Shown here: positions 22,762 to 33,337 of the stretch, piece by piece
Layout of the letters: every line of letters begins with the position of its first letter
Position numbering within the stretch: the first letter of the stretch is position 1
Origin: Cervus elaphus
Taxonomy: Eukaryota; Chordata; Mammalia; Artiodactyla; Cervidae
DNA: 64,000 nucleotides
Assembly: GCF_910594005.1 (NCBI RefSeq)
Contig: NC_057818.1
Span: 60,896,001-60,960,000, forward strand
Reading direction: 5' to 3'
Translations under genes and position numbers: made by a program
The notes under the pieces: generated by a model
Told to the model about the DNA's origin: nothing
Database searches by the model: none
What the model saw: only the letters and a program-made list of their open reading frames with translations

Positions 22762-23024
22762 GTCAACTTGTCACAAGGACAGAGAGGAAGCCGCACCATC
22801 CATGGGGTTTGGGAAACTCTCCAAGGGGGAGAGTTCTGTGAGAAAACAGATGTTTAATGTTTGTGAATCTCACAGGAGGTTTTTCTTCTCCCTAACTGAC
22901 GGCTCTGTTCTTCGACATGCGAAACGTACAGCGCCCTCCAGTGGAGCTGTAGCGCCCACAGAGATGAAGGCGAGGTCTGGTTTGGGCCTGTCCTGGGTCC
23001 TTTGTGCTGTGCGGACTTCTGTCT

Positions 23025-23262
23025 GCTGCAGACGAGTGAGGGCTCCTCTGTAGTTGCGGGGAGCACGGTTTCTCTTTGTGGTGCTTTCTTTAGTTGTGAA
23101 GCACGGGCCCTGGGCACACGGGCGTGAGCAGTTCTGCCATACAAGCTCACTATCTGTAGTTCATCAACTTATTCTCCGTGACATGTGAGATCTTCCCAGA
23201 ACAAGAATAGAACCCATGCCTCCCGCATTACTAAGCAGATTCTTACCATGGAGACACCCAGG
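23025..23262 (-). mobile_element. Degenerate CHR-2-type SINE
   Basis: Contains gtagttgcggggagcacgg, ttagttgtgaagcacgggcc, gatcttcccagaacaagaatagaacccatgcctcccgcatt and agcagattcttaccatggagacacccagg, the usual right half of a reverse-complement CHR-2. Confidence 0.65.
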
Positions 23263-24182
23263 TGTTAGGGAAATTAAATAAATAGTCTTGTTTAGGCTTC
23301 AAGACAAAGCAGTGCATTCCTCTGACCTTGCTTCTAACCTGCCTGGAAACTGCCCTGAGTGTGACTGTCCTGACTGTCTCCTGTGAGTGCAAGGCTTGCA
23401 GCAGCATAGATAAGATAGGGCACAAATCTTGAGATTGTTCAGCCTTTGCAGGGGCCCTTGCCAACCAAGCCCCAGGCTTAGCACCATCCAAGTTGGCTCC
23501 TGGATCCTGCTCTCTGCCTACCGTGAGGTAAATAAAGGTTAACTTAAAACTGTCTAAAGAGAAGTTCCAACTGGAAGAAGAAATATGCTATTTGTGAGGA
23601 TGATTATCCATGTTACAATGTCACATTATATTTTGGCTGATCAAATCTTGACTTGTTAAGTTGACTCTCTTTAGGCAGACCACAGCTCCAGTAGTGTCCC
23701 CCACTGCCCTTTCTCTCTCCATGATCTGTCCTGTTGTGGCCTTTCACCCCTGCCAACCCCTCCTTCTCCCTCTCCATCAACTGGTCCCCTTCTGATGGCC
23801 CCTGTCTCTCAGTAGGAAGGGGAGCCCAGGTTTCCCAACTCTAGCAAATTTGTTTGCCCCTTTAGAGTCTTCTGATCAAAGACCCCATCTTCCTGGAGGG
23901 ACATTCCAAGATTTTTATCAGTCTTTCTGGCCCTGTTATCACAGTCAATTTGAGCACTATTCGATCTGTATTTTAGCCATAAAGGTATGACTACAGAAAG
24001 GAAAGATAACTTGTTTGATACAGGATGGCAATGATATTGTTTAGACTCTGGAGAAAACTGGTTAAGATGAATTTTTTTTTTCCTTTGAAAGTGCAAAACC
24101 GTTTCTTTTTACATGTGGAATTAAAAACAGCAAGCTTGTTCAAAAGGCCTGCCCCCCAAAAAACTTAAAGTTAACCTTTGCC

Positions 24183-24405
24183 AGGGCTTCCCAGATGACT
24201 CTAGTGGTAAAGAACCTGCCAGCCCTAGGGAGAGACATAGGAGACGTGGATTTGACCCTGGGTAGGGAAGATCCCCTGGAGGAGTGAATGGCAACCCACT
24301 CCAGTATTCTTGCCTGGAGAGTCCCACCATGGACAGAGGAGCCTGGTGGGCTAGAGTCCATGGGGTTGCAGGGAGTTGGACAGGCATTAAGTGACCCTGC
24401 ATAGC
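24183..24405 (+). mobile_element. Bov-tA SINE
   Basis: Starts gggcttcccagatgactctagtggtaaagaacctgcc; the body contains ggcaacccactccagtattc and cagaggagcctggtgggct. Confidence 0.85.
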
Positions 24406-24639
24406 ATGCAACCTTTGCCATGTCCTTGAAACATGTAACCTATTTTCCCAGAGATTTCAGTCTTGGGCAAATTAGAATTTTAAACCATGGTGCGGGTGCT
24501 GGGAAGAAAAGGGTGAAAGAGGCATTTTAAATCTCAAGCAGGAAAGTACGAGAGCTCTCATGTCTGTCGATCTGCATGTATGTTTGTCTCAGTGTGTGTC
24601 TTTGTTTTTGGATAATATTGCTGAGGTTAATTTGTAAAT

Positions 24640-25310
24640 GAGCTCTAATTCAATTGTTTGTAAGAAAAAAAAAAAAGGACAAATCAAACCATTTCAAGAG
24701 AATTTAACTTAAGTGAATTTCAGGTTCATATGAACTGGGAAATATTCAATATTAAATATCTAGTATTAATGTTTGTTTGCTAATCTAATTAAGACATGTC
24801 TTGAGTCTTCAACATTGTCTAATACTTTTATTGTGCCTAGGTTTACATTAAGTAAGTTAGTGAACAGTTAAAGTAACTGGAGTGAAGACACTTTTAAGGA
24901 AAGAATGCAAATGCGATTGGAGCTTTTAGATAAACTCTGTTAGGAAAGATTATACTTTAGAAATATCTGTCTGAAATAGTCTCTCCAGATTTGAATAACC
25001 TGAATTTTTAGGGTTGTGCTAAACTAAGTGATGAAAGTTCATTGAATATATAGGTCATTTCCAAATAAAGTAAGATTCTGAAACACAGATTACTGAAAAC
25101 TCATTTCCTCTTACAGACAAACTGAAGAGATTTTGGACTTTTAATGAATACGTTTGGTGCCACCCTGAGATGTTCTCTATAAGAAAGCAGATATTCTTAG
25201 ACATTATCACTGGTATTTATGTTCACCAGTCTACAAAATGCTAATATAATGGACTGCTCATGGTTGCTTAAGGAAGGCAAGATGAGTGTTTTTAGTAAGA
25301 AAGGGATGAG
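24640..25310 (+). repeat. Unidentified dispersed repeat, copy 2
   Basis: Collinear with 11747-12410 inside the L1 insertion, in the same orientation. AT-rich, no ORF. Either an unnamed interspersed repeat, or the locus family from which the transduced segment came. Confidence 0.7.
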
Positions 25311-26029
25311 AAATGTGGGCCAGTCACCTTGCTTTGTCCACCCTGGTTAATTTGTCTCAGGACCCTCCCCTTCCCTACACAGGTACACCCTGGATCTTGA
25401 AGTAAAGGCTTCTTAGAGGAGGAAAACTCATTTTTCCTGGAATGATCCTCTGACTTTTACCTCCAAGGAGCCTTTCTGCATTTGTGTACTATATCTCTTA
25501 TCAGACAGGGTTTTTCCTTTCTTTGTCCTTGCCACGCTTATTCCCTTGAATTAAGAGACAAACTGGCTGTTTACCCTGTTTTTGTTGGCTGCAAATTCCT
25601 CAACCTGAGCCCACCTATCTCTTATCTCAGGGCATGCAAAGAGGAGGGTAGCTGATTGTAGATGTCCAACCTGCAGCCCATCCAACTCCTACCTCAAAAT
25701 TACATTTTATTAGGGAAAATGGAAAGTACTTCTGACTTACAGGTGGCTGTTTCTAAATGAACAAAGTGTTTGTTTTTTTGTTTGTTTTTTTTTTTAAGAA
25801 AAGAGAGAGGTTTCATGGAAAGTGGACTCCAAGAAAAGAGGTCCCAAAAGGCAAGGTCTTTATATTTTCTGCAACAATCTGTCATTTGACTCCTGTCAAT
25901 TTTGTTGCTTGAATTTGGGTAGCATGTGATGAGGTGTTTCAAAGGGATTTACTTCCCCTTGTTCCCCTCTTGTGGTAATTCGTGCTGTTAGGTGGCATAG
26001 ACTGTTGTGTGTTTTATAGAAAATATCAG

Positions 26030-26560
26030 AAGTTCCTTTTTTTTTTTTGGCTGTGCCACATGGTACTCTGGTTCTTAGTTGCCCATCCATGGAGAGATTT
26101 TGTGCCCCCCTACAGTGGAAGCACATAGTCCTAACTACTGGACCACCAGGGAGTTTGCCTCAAAGGTTACTTTTGCTTAAAAGATAAGTAAGTTTTCAAA
26201 TTACATTCCTTTATCTTCATAACAGTATGTTTAAAAATTTATTAAAATTTATTTGTTTTTATCTTCACTGGGTCTTTGTTGCTTCGGGGGCTTTTCTCTA
26301 CTTGCAGCGAGCAAGGGCTACCCTCTAGTTACAGTGCCTGTACTTCTCATTCTAGTGGATTCTCTTGTTGCAATGCATGGTCTCTGTGTGTTTGCTCAGT
26401 AGTTGTGACTCCCCAGCTCTAGAGCACAGAATCATCACCTGTGGCCTGCAGGCTTAATTGTTCTCAGGCATGTGGGAGTTTCCCGGATCAGGGATCAAAC
26501 CTGTGTGCCCTGCACTAGCAGATGGATTCTTTACCTCTGAGCCACAAGGAAAGCCCCAAA
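26030..26560 (-). mobile_element. Two CHR-type SINE fragments
   Basis: 26035-26155: poly(T), ggctgtgccacatgg, ggttcttagttgcccatcc and ctggaccaccagggag. 26225-26560: ttcactgggtctttgttgcttc, cttgcagcgagcaagggct, ggcttaattgttctcaggcatgtggg and gatcagggatcaaacctg. Both are reverse-complement tRNA-derived SINEs. Confidence 0.7.
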
Positions 26561-26824
26561 GGTTGTTCCTTTACATGTATGTTGGAGCCAATGAACTGGG
26601 TGAGTTTAAGTTACTGTGTAGGTACGGAGTTGATGTATTGAATGATCATTGTATAAGTAGAGAATGTTTCACATATTTTTTGTGTTTTAAAAATGATGGT
26701 CTTTTTGTATTACACAATATAACTGACATTAACCACTTGTTAATGTCATAAAATGCTTATATATCTATCTACTGATAGATTTCTAAGAGGTATTTAGAAA
26801 AGTGTTTATTTTTTAATTTTTTAA

Positions 26825-26955
26825 ATTATTTTAGGGAATTCTCTGACAGTCCAGTGGATAGGATTCAGTAGTTTCACTGCAGGAAGCCTGGAGTTAATCC
26901 ATGGTCAGGGAACCAAGATCTCATAAGCCACATGGTCCAACAACAACAACAAAAA
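26825..26955 (+). mobile_element. CHR-type SINE fragment with (CAA)n tail
   Basis: gggaattctctgacagtccagtggataggattcag is followed by ggtcagggaaccaagatctcataagccacatgg and caacaacaacaacaaaa. Confidence 0.7.
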
Positions 26956-27104
26956 TTATATATATAGTTTACAGAATTTTTTATTTTCTCAATGCAGTAT
27001 TTGTTGAACAGTTTCTAACTGCCTTTTTTGTTTTTACATTATTCATTAGAATGCTTCTTTTGCATTGTTTACCATTCCAGTGTATTGCCTCTTTGATGCT
27101 TGTT

Positions 27105-27318
27105 TGCTCAGTTGCTCAGTCCTGTCTGACTCCTTGTGATCTCATGGACTGTAGCCCACCAAGCTTTCCTATCCAAGGAAGTTTTTTCAGGCAAGAATAG
27201 TGCACTGGGTTGTGATTTCCTGCTCCAGGGGATCTTTCTGACCCAGGGATTGTAGCCCCCTGTGCCGCATCTTCTGCATTGGCAGGCAGTTTCTTTACCA
27301 CTGAGTCACCTCTCTAGT
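27105..27318 (-). mobile_element. Bov-tA SINE shared with unit 0
   Basis: Reverse-complement Bov-tA: gttgctcagtcctgtctgac, ggactgtagccc, ttttttcaggcaagaatag and gcattggcaggcagtttctttaccactgag. Same insertion as 1481-1645; the corresponding position of unit 2 (near 53940) lacks it. Confidence 0.9.
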
Positions 27319-27737
27319 CCTGTATGTTCTTCACCATTTAAACATGTATAAGGATGCATAAAGTGTGTACAATATACCATTATTTTCTCCTCAATTATGA
27401 GAGAGCAATGTGTTTAGGACAAAGTAGGATGAGCTTTGAGGTCATGGTGGGGAAATATGTTTTCTTTGTGAACTGACATGAGTTTGCATAAAATGAATGT
27501 TTTCTGATTGTGTTTGAAACTACACTACCCTAAAATTAATTTGAATTGCATATGATCACTCCTTTTTAAAGAGTTCTATTCCTTTAGTGTTGTATAGTTT
27601 TAAGATCATCATTGCGAAGATTCATAATTTTTTTCAGGACGAATATGACTCATGGTATAATGTCATGTGTTCGACAAGAAATAATTTATTTATGAATTGT
27701 TACTAATAGAATACCTGTGGTTCTTTATGTCTTGTAG

Positions 27738-30700
27738 ATATGTCTCACATAGATAAGATCAAGAAATTACAGGCAAAAGTAAACAGTGGTAAAGGGGAGA
27801 TTTTTCAAAGAGTGATGTTTGGAAGAGCTGAACGTCTTGAAATCAAAGATTTTCACCTGAGGGACATCCAGGAAAATATACATGACTTTGATTGTCTGTG
27901 GACAGATGATGAAAGAAATGACAAAGGAATGTCTACATCCCATAACAAAAACCTCACTGATGGAAGACATCATCCTAGTAGAAGTGATGTAGGAAAGAGA
28001 CCTTTTGAGAGGCACGGATCAAGCTTTCAGAATAAACTGCAGGTGGTACAATCTGAAGGGATAATTTCTGAATGTAGTCAAGTTGTGACAAATGTCAGGG
28101 CCACAGGTTTACCACCTCAGAGAACTCGTAATGTCTGCAAAGGCTTTTCTCATAAACATGAGGATGCTGTTATGCACCCTTCAGAACTGTTACCAGACCA
28201 TGAAACACAAAAGAAAAGACCTTACAAATGTAATGAGTGTGACATAACCTTTCTTCAGGACTCAGAGCTCACTGGACATCAAAGAATCCATATAGGAGGA
28301 AAACCATATAAATGCGACATGTGTGGCAAGGCTTTTAATCAAACTACAAAACTTGCAGTTCATTGGAGAATTCATACTGGAGAGAAACCATATAAATGTG
28401 ATGTGTGTGGCAAGGCGTTTGCTCATGCTGGACATCTTGCTGTTCATCGGAGAATTCATACTGGAGAGAAACCATATAAATGTGATGTATGTGGCAAAGG
28501 CTTTAGTGAAACTTCAAGCCTTGCAGTTCATCGGAGAGTTCATACTGGAGAGAAGCCATGTAAATGTCATGTATGTGGCAAGTCCTTTAGTTCAAATTCA
28601 AGCCTTGTAGTTCATTGGAGAATTCATACTGGAGAGAAACCATATAAATGTGATGTATGTGGCAAGGCCTTTAATCAGTCTACACATTTTGCAGTTCATC
28701 GGAGAATTCATACTGGAGAGAAACCATATAAATGTGATGTATGTGGCAAAGGTTTTAGTGAAACTTCAAGCCTTGCAGTTCATCGGAGAGTTCATACTGG
28801 AGAGAAGCCATATAAATGTCGTGTCTGTGGCAAGTCCTTTAGTTCAAATTCAAGCCTTGCAGTTCATCGGAGAATTCATACTGGAGAGAAACCACATAAA
28901 TGTGATGTATGTGGCAAAGGCTTTAGTATAACTTCAAGCCTTGCAGTTCATCGGAGAATTCATACTGGAGAGAAGCCATATAAGTGTGATGTGTGTGGCA
29001 AGGCGTTTACTCGTACTGGACATCTTGCTGATCATCAGAGAGTTCATACTGGAGAGAAACCATATAAATGCGATGTATGTGGCAAAGGCTTTAGTATAAG
29101 TTCAAGCCTTGCAGTTCATCGGAGAATTCATACTGGAGAGAAGCCATATAAATGTGATGTGTGTGGCAAGGCGTTTACTCGTACTGGACATCTTGCTGTT
29201 CATCAGAGAGTTCATACTGGAGAGAAACCATATAAATGTGATGTATGTGGCAAAGGCTTTAGTGAATCTTCAAGGCTTGCAGTTCATCGGAGAATTCATA
29301 CTGGAGAGAAGCCGTATAAATGTGATGTGTGTGGCAAGGCGTTTACTCGTACTGGACATCTTGCTGATCATCAGAGAGTTCATACTGGAGAGAAACCATA
29401 TAAATGTGGTGTGTGTGATCACTGCTTTCAACAAAGTACACACCTTGAAAATCATCAGAGAATTCATACCGGAGTGAAACCATATAAATGTGATGTTTCT
29501 GGAAAGGACTTTAGTCAAACTGCAAGCCTTGCAGTTCATCAGAGAATTCATTCTGGAGAGAAGCCATACAAATGCAATGTATGTGACAAGGCATTTCGTC
29601 ATACTGGAAGCCTCACTGTTCATCAGAGACTTCATACTGGAGTGAAACTATATAAATGTGATGTGTGTGGCAGGACTTTTAGAGTGAATTCACACCTTGC
29701 TGTTCATTTGAGAATACATACTGGAGAGAAACAATATAAATGTGATGTATGTGGCAAGGCCTTTAATGAAGCTGCAAAGCTTGCAGTTCATCAGAGATTC
29801 CATGTGGGAGAGAAACCATATAAATGTGATATATGTGGCAGAGCCTTTAGTCAAACTGCAAACCTTGCCGTTCATCAGAGAATTCATACTGGAGAGACAC
29901 CATATAAATGTGATGTGTGTGGCAAGGTGTTTACTCGTACTGGACATCTTGCTGTTCATCAGAGAGTTCATACTGGAGAGAAGCCATATAAATGTCATGT
30001 ATGTGGCAAGTCCTTTAGTTCAAATTCAAGCCTTGCAGTTCATTGGAGAATTCATACTGGAGAGAAACCATATAAATGTGATGTGTGTGGCAAGGCGTTT
30101 ACTCATACCGGAGATCTTGCTGTTCATCAGAGAGTTCATACTGGAGAGAAACCATATAAATGTGATGTATGTGGCAAAGGCTTTAGTGAAACTTCAAGCC
30201 TTGCAGTTCACCGGAGAGTTCATACTGGAGAGAAGCCATATAAATGTCATGTATGTGGCAAGTCCTTTACTTCAAATTCAAACCTTGTAGTTCATTGGAG
30301 AATTCATACTGGAGAGAAACCATATAAATGTGATGTATGTGGCAAGGCTTTTAATCAGTCTCCACATCTTGCAGTTCATCGGAGAATTCATACTGGAGAG
30401 AAACCATATAAATGTGATGCATGTGGCAAAGGCTTTAGTGAAACGTCAAGGCTTGCAATTCATCGGAGAATTCATACTGGAGAGACACCATATAAATGTG
30501 ATGTGTGTGGCAAGGTGTTTGCTCATACTGGACATCTTGCTGTTCATCAGAGAGTTCATACTGGAGACAAACCATATAAATGTGATGTATGTGGCAAAGG
30601 CTTTAGTGAAACTTCAAGCCTTGCAGTTCATCGGAGAGTTCATACTGGAGAGAAACCATATAAATGTAATGTATGTGGCAAGGCCTTTAATCGGTCTACA

Positions 30701-31249
30701 CATCTTGCAGTTCATCAGAGAATTCATACTGGAGAGAAACCATATAAATGTGATGTATGTGGCAAAGGCTTTAGTGAAACTTCAAGCCTTGCAGTTCATC
30801 GGAGAGTTCATACTGGAGAGAAGCCATATAAATGTCGTGTCTGTGGCAAGGCCTTTAGTTCAAATTCAAGCCTTGCAGTTCATCGGAGAATTCATACTGG
30901 AGAGAAACCACATAAATGTGATGTATGTGGCAAAGGCTTTAGTATAACTTCAAGCCTTGCAGTTCATCGGAGAATTCATACTGGAGAGAAGCCATATAAA
31001 TGTGATGTGTGTGGCAAGGCGTTTACTCGTACTGGACATCTTGCTGATCATCAGAGAGTTCATACTGGAGAGAAACCATATAAATGCGATGTATGTGGCA
31101 AAGGCTTTAGTATAAGTTCAAGCCTTGCAGTTCATCGGAGAATTCATACTGGAGAGAAGCCATATAAATGTGATGTGTGTGGCAAGGCGTTTACTCGTAC
31201 TGGACATCTTGCTGTTCATCAGAGAGTTCATACTGGAGAGAAATCTTAA
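27738..31249 (+). CDS. KZFP gene, terminal exon with 36 C2H2 zinc fingers
   Basis: The acceptor is tcttgtag at 27737. Phase 1 input gives a junction Asp, then Met (27740) and 1168 further residues to TAA 31247-31249. Residues 1-161 of this part are a spacer with no known domain (HDFDCLW, GLPPQRTR, MHPSELLPDHE). From residue 162 to the end there are exactly 36 tandem 28-residue C2H2 units with TGEKP-type linkers. Finger 16 has Ser for its second Cys (CDVSGKDF), and a few linkers are imperfect (TGVKP, VGEKP, TGETP). Helix types recur (SETSSLAV, SSNSSLAV, NQSTHLAV, TRTGHLAV); position 6 is Val in 30 fingers. KZFP arrays bind DNA in the nucleus, roughly 3 bp per finger. Fingers 7-12 and 31-36 are nearly identical at nucleotide level. 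With exons 2-4 the protein is about 1275 aa. No orthologue name can be assigned safely. Confidence 0.96.
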
Positions 31250-31691
31250 AAATGTGATGTGTGGCAGCAAGTACTTTAATCAGACTGCAAAACTTGTTCT
31301 TCATCGGAGAATTCATACTGGAGTGAAACCATATATATGTGATGTATGTGGCAAGGCGTTTGTTTGTACTGTTAACCTTGGTATTCATCAGAGAGTTCAT
31401 ACGGGAGAGAAACCAGATAAATGAGGTATATGTGGCAGGGCTTTCAGTGTGAATGCAAACTTTGCAGTTCATCAGAGAATTCATACTGGAGAGAACCTTA
31501 GAAATATAATTGTGACAAACCATTTAGGCACAGTCATCCATAACATCATCAGGCAGTTCAGACAGGAGAGAAACCATATAAATATGATGTATATGGCCGG
31601 TGCTTTACTTGAAATGACGAACTTAGAATCCATCGGAGAATTCATACTAAAGAGAAACATTAGAAATGTGACAGTTGTGAGAAACATTTTA
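31250..31691 (+). pseudogene. Relic zinc fingers downstream of the stop
   Basis: The finger array continues past the stop as decayed sequence. After a shift, NQTAKLVLHRRIHTGVKP and VCTVNLGIHQRVHTGEKP are readable, then TGA (31423) before GICGRAFSVNANFAVHQ, and further remnants to 31690. Unit 2 (55150-55680) has the same order and shares the K-stop-GICGR site, so this tail was dead before the duplication. In the gene it can only be 3' UTR. Confidence 0.85.
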
Positions 31692-32932
31692 TTAAAAAAA
31701 TTTTTTGTTGTTAGTATATATTACTACAGTTTATTAAATAATGACACAAGATTTATGCCACATTTTCCAACAGTGTTTAAATAAAGAGTTCAAAATATAA
31801 AGGCTTATGAAAACTTTTATAGTCTTTATATAACAATAAACACTATTTCTGGTGTATGAATAAATACAGAAAACAGAAGCTGTTCTTTATATCACAATCA
31901 GCCAAACTTAGCCATCAATGATTACACAAATCCACAAGCAAACAAACAAAAAAAAACACCCCACTTTCTTCATTTGGGTTATGAAAGCTAAAAATCCCTT
32001 TGCTACATTTAACAATACCTAAGGGGATGGAGGGAGGGAACTTATAGTCACAGCCTGGAGACAAGGGGACCAAATCTCCCAGTCCTTCAAGTTCTTCCTT
32101 GGTTAGAAGCTTCAACAACTGCATAACTCTTTCAGGGAAGAGAAAAAAAAAAAAAACAAAACAGGTTAAGACTCGGTTCTATAAGGTATTTATAATAAGT
32201 CTGCACTGAAGAAATACAACATTTTTGTCTTAAAAATGTGCTTACCTTTTACATAGAGGTTTGGTTTTCTTTTCATCCTGGTATGAACATGAACATATTA
32301 GAATAAACTGATACAATGAGTAGTGCATGACATTCAGTCTTTTCACAGTCTTCAAAATGAACTCACTTCTACTGTTTTACGAATTATCTGTACACTTATA
32401 ATGTTTTCTACATTAAAGGAAAAAAAGAGTGGCTCATAAAAAGTCATCCTTTAAACTCAAGGAACCCAAAAGTGAAAGCCTTTCTATATAAAGCCCTTAC
32501 ATCAATGGAATGTTCTGGTAAGAAGAGAAGTCTCCTCTCTAAATATATGGTTTAGTACAAGGGACGAGGCCTGAAGAAGTTCAACTGTCTAGTATCACAC
32601 CCGGAGCTGGTCAGTGAGAACTAGACTTCCATCTGAATATTGAAGTGATCAACACCTACTTGCCCCTCTGACCTCCTCCTTTCTTGTCTTAGCTCTTCCT
32701 TTTGGAACAGAAATCCTGCTTCACAAAATCTTGTTTTCAAAGTCAGCATTAATATAGAAGGCAAGGTGAGAGAGGCCGGGAGAAAAACTGCCCAATCCCC
32801 AAGAAAAATCTGCATGCCTTCTATTCTGCTTCGAAGCAGGAAGCAGTCCAGGGGCTGGATGGACTGGGAACCTGCACATACCGCAAAGGTGCCTGTCCTG
32901 GAGCCCCAGTAAGTACGTATTTACTGTTATTC
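31692..32932 (-). pseudogene. Retroposed unspliced transcript, unidentified source, minus orientation
   Basis: The insert is flanked by a 16-bp duplication, tgtgagaaacatttta, at 31676-31691 and 32933-32948. It splits relic fingers that are contiguous in unit 2 (55661-55700). Read on the minus strand it ends with AATAAA (complement of 31730-31735), about 24 nt, then an A run (complement of 31701-31706). A putative intron is still present: donor aaaag/gtaagc (near 32250) and acceptor with a long pyrimidine tract, ctcttccctgaaag (near 32125). After that acceptor a short minus-strand frame reads MQLLKLLTKEELEGLGDLV and runs for 69 codons (32124-31915). I do not recognise the protein. The source could be a noncoding RNA or the 3' end of a gene. 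Confidence 0.7.
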
Positions 32933-32948
32933 TGTGAGAAACATTTTA

Positions 32949-33337
32949 GTGCAAATGTCGTGAGTGGTACAAAGCCTTTAATCAGTGTTCAGGCCTTATA
33001 ATTCAGAGTTCATATTGTATAGAAAACATACAAGTGAAATGAATGTGGCAGAGTTTCTAGTGCATGTTCAGCATGAACTGCCCATTAGGCAGTTCATAGA
33101 GGAGAGGAACCACATACATGTTATTTATGTGGCAAACCCTTCAGTCACAAGGAATGACATTGCAGATCATCTGAGAATCCTTACTGCAGTGAAAACTTAC
33201 ACATGTAGAGAATGCAGTAAAATACATCAACATTTTGACCCTCAGAAAATTCAACCTGAAAGAAAACTACACAAATGTGTTAGGTGTGGGAAAGCTTTGA
33301 TTCTGTGTTCAGCCCTAAGTCACCATCAGTAAATTTT
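32949..33337 (+). pseudogene. Relic zinc fingers, continued after the retro-insert
   Basis: Collinear with 55681-56061 (cgtgagtggtacaaagcctttaatcagtg, acttacacatgtagagaatgc, gaaaactacacaaatgtgttaggtgtgggaaagc). Traces of KCVRCGKALILCSALSHHQ are readable at the end. It stops where an L1 3' UTR begins. Confidence 0.85.

Larger units (their letters stand above)
22762..27737 (+). other. Intron 4: SINEs, a dispersed repeat and unassigned sequence
   Basis: 22900-22990 is homologous to unit 2 near 51320-51390 (gccctccagtggagctg against accctccagtggtgctg). 23270-24115 and 25310-25790 hold no repeat or gene that I can name; 23690-23820 is pyrimidine-rich. Named repeats are listed separately. Upstream of the acceptor, 27320-27737 is collinear with 1650-2121. 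Confidence 0.6.

Noticed and set aside
28323..30947. Long shadow frames with repeated INVMYVAK and EFILER
   Set aside because: They are the other reading frame of the finger array.
28200..31250. 84-bp periodic repeats resembling a repeat array or CRISPR
   Set aside because: The period is one C2H2 finger (28 codons) in an open frame, and the organism is a mammal.
31780..31785. AATAAA as poly(A) signal of the 36-finger gene
   Set aside because: It lies inside a minus-strand retro-insertion and is probably incidental; it could be used secondarily, but nothing in the sequence shows it.
32985..33332. 115-codon frame as a small zinc-finger gene
   Set aside because: It is a wrong-frame reading through relic fingers homologous to 55740-56061.
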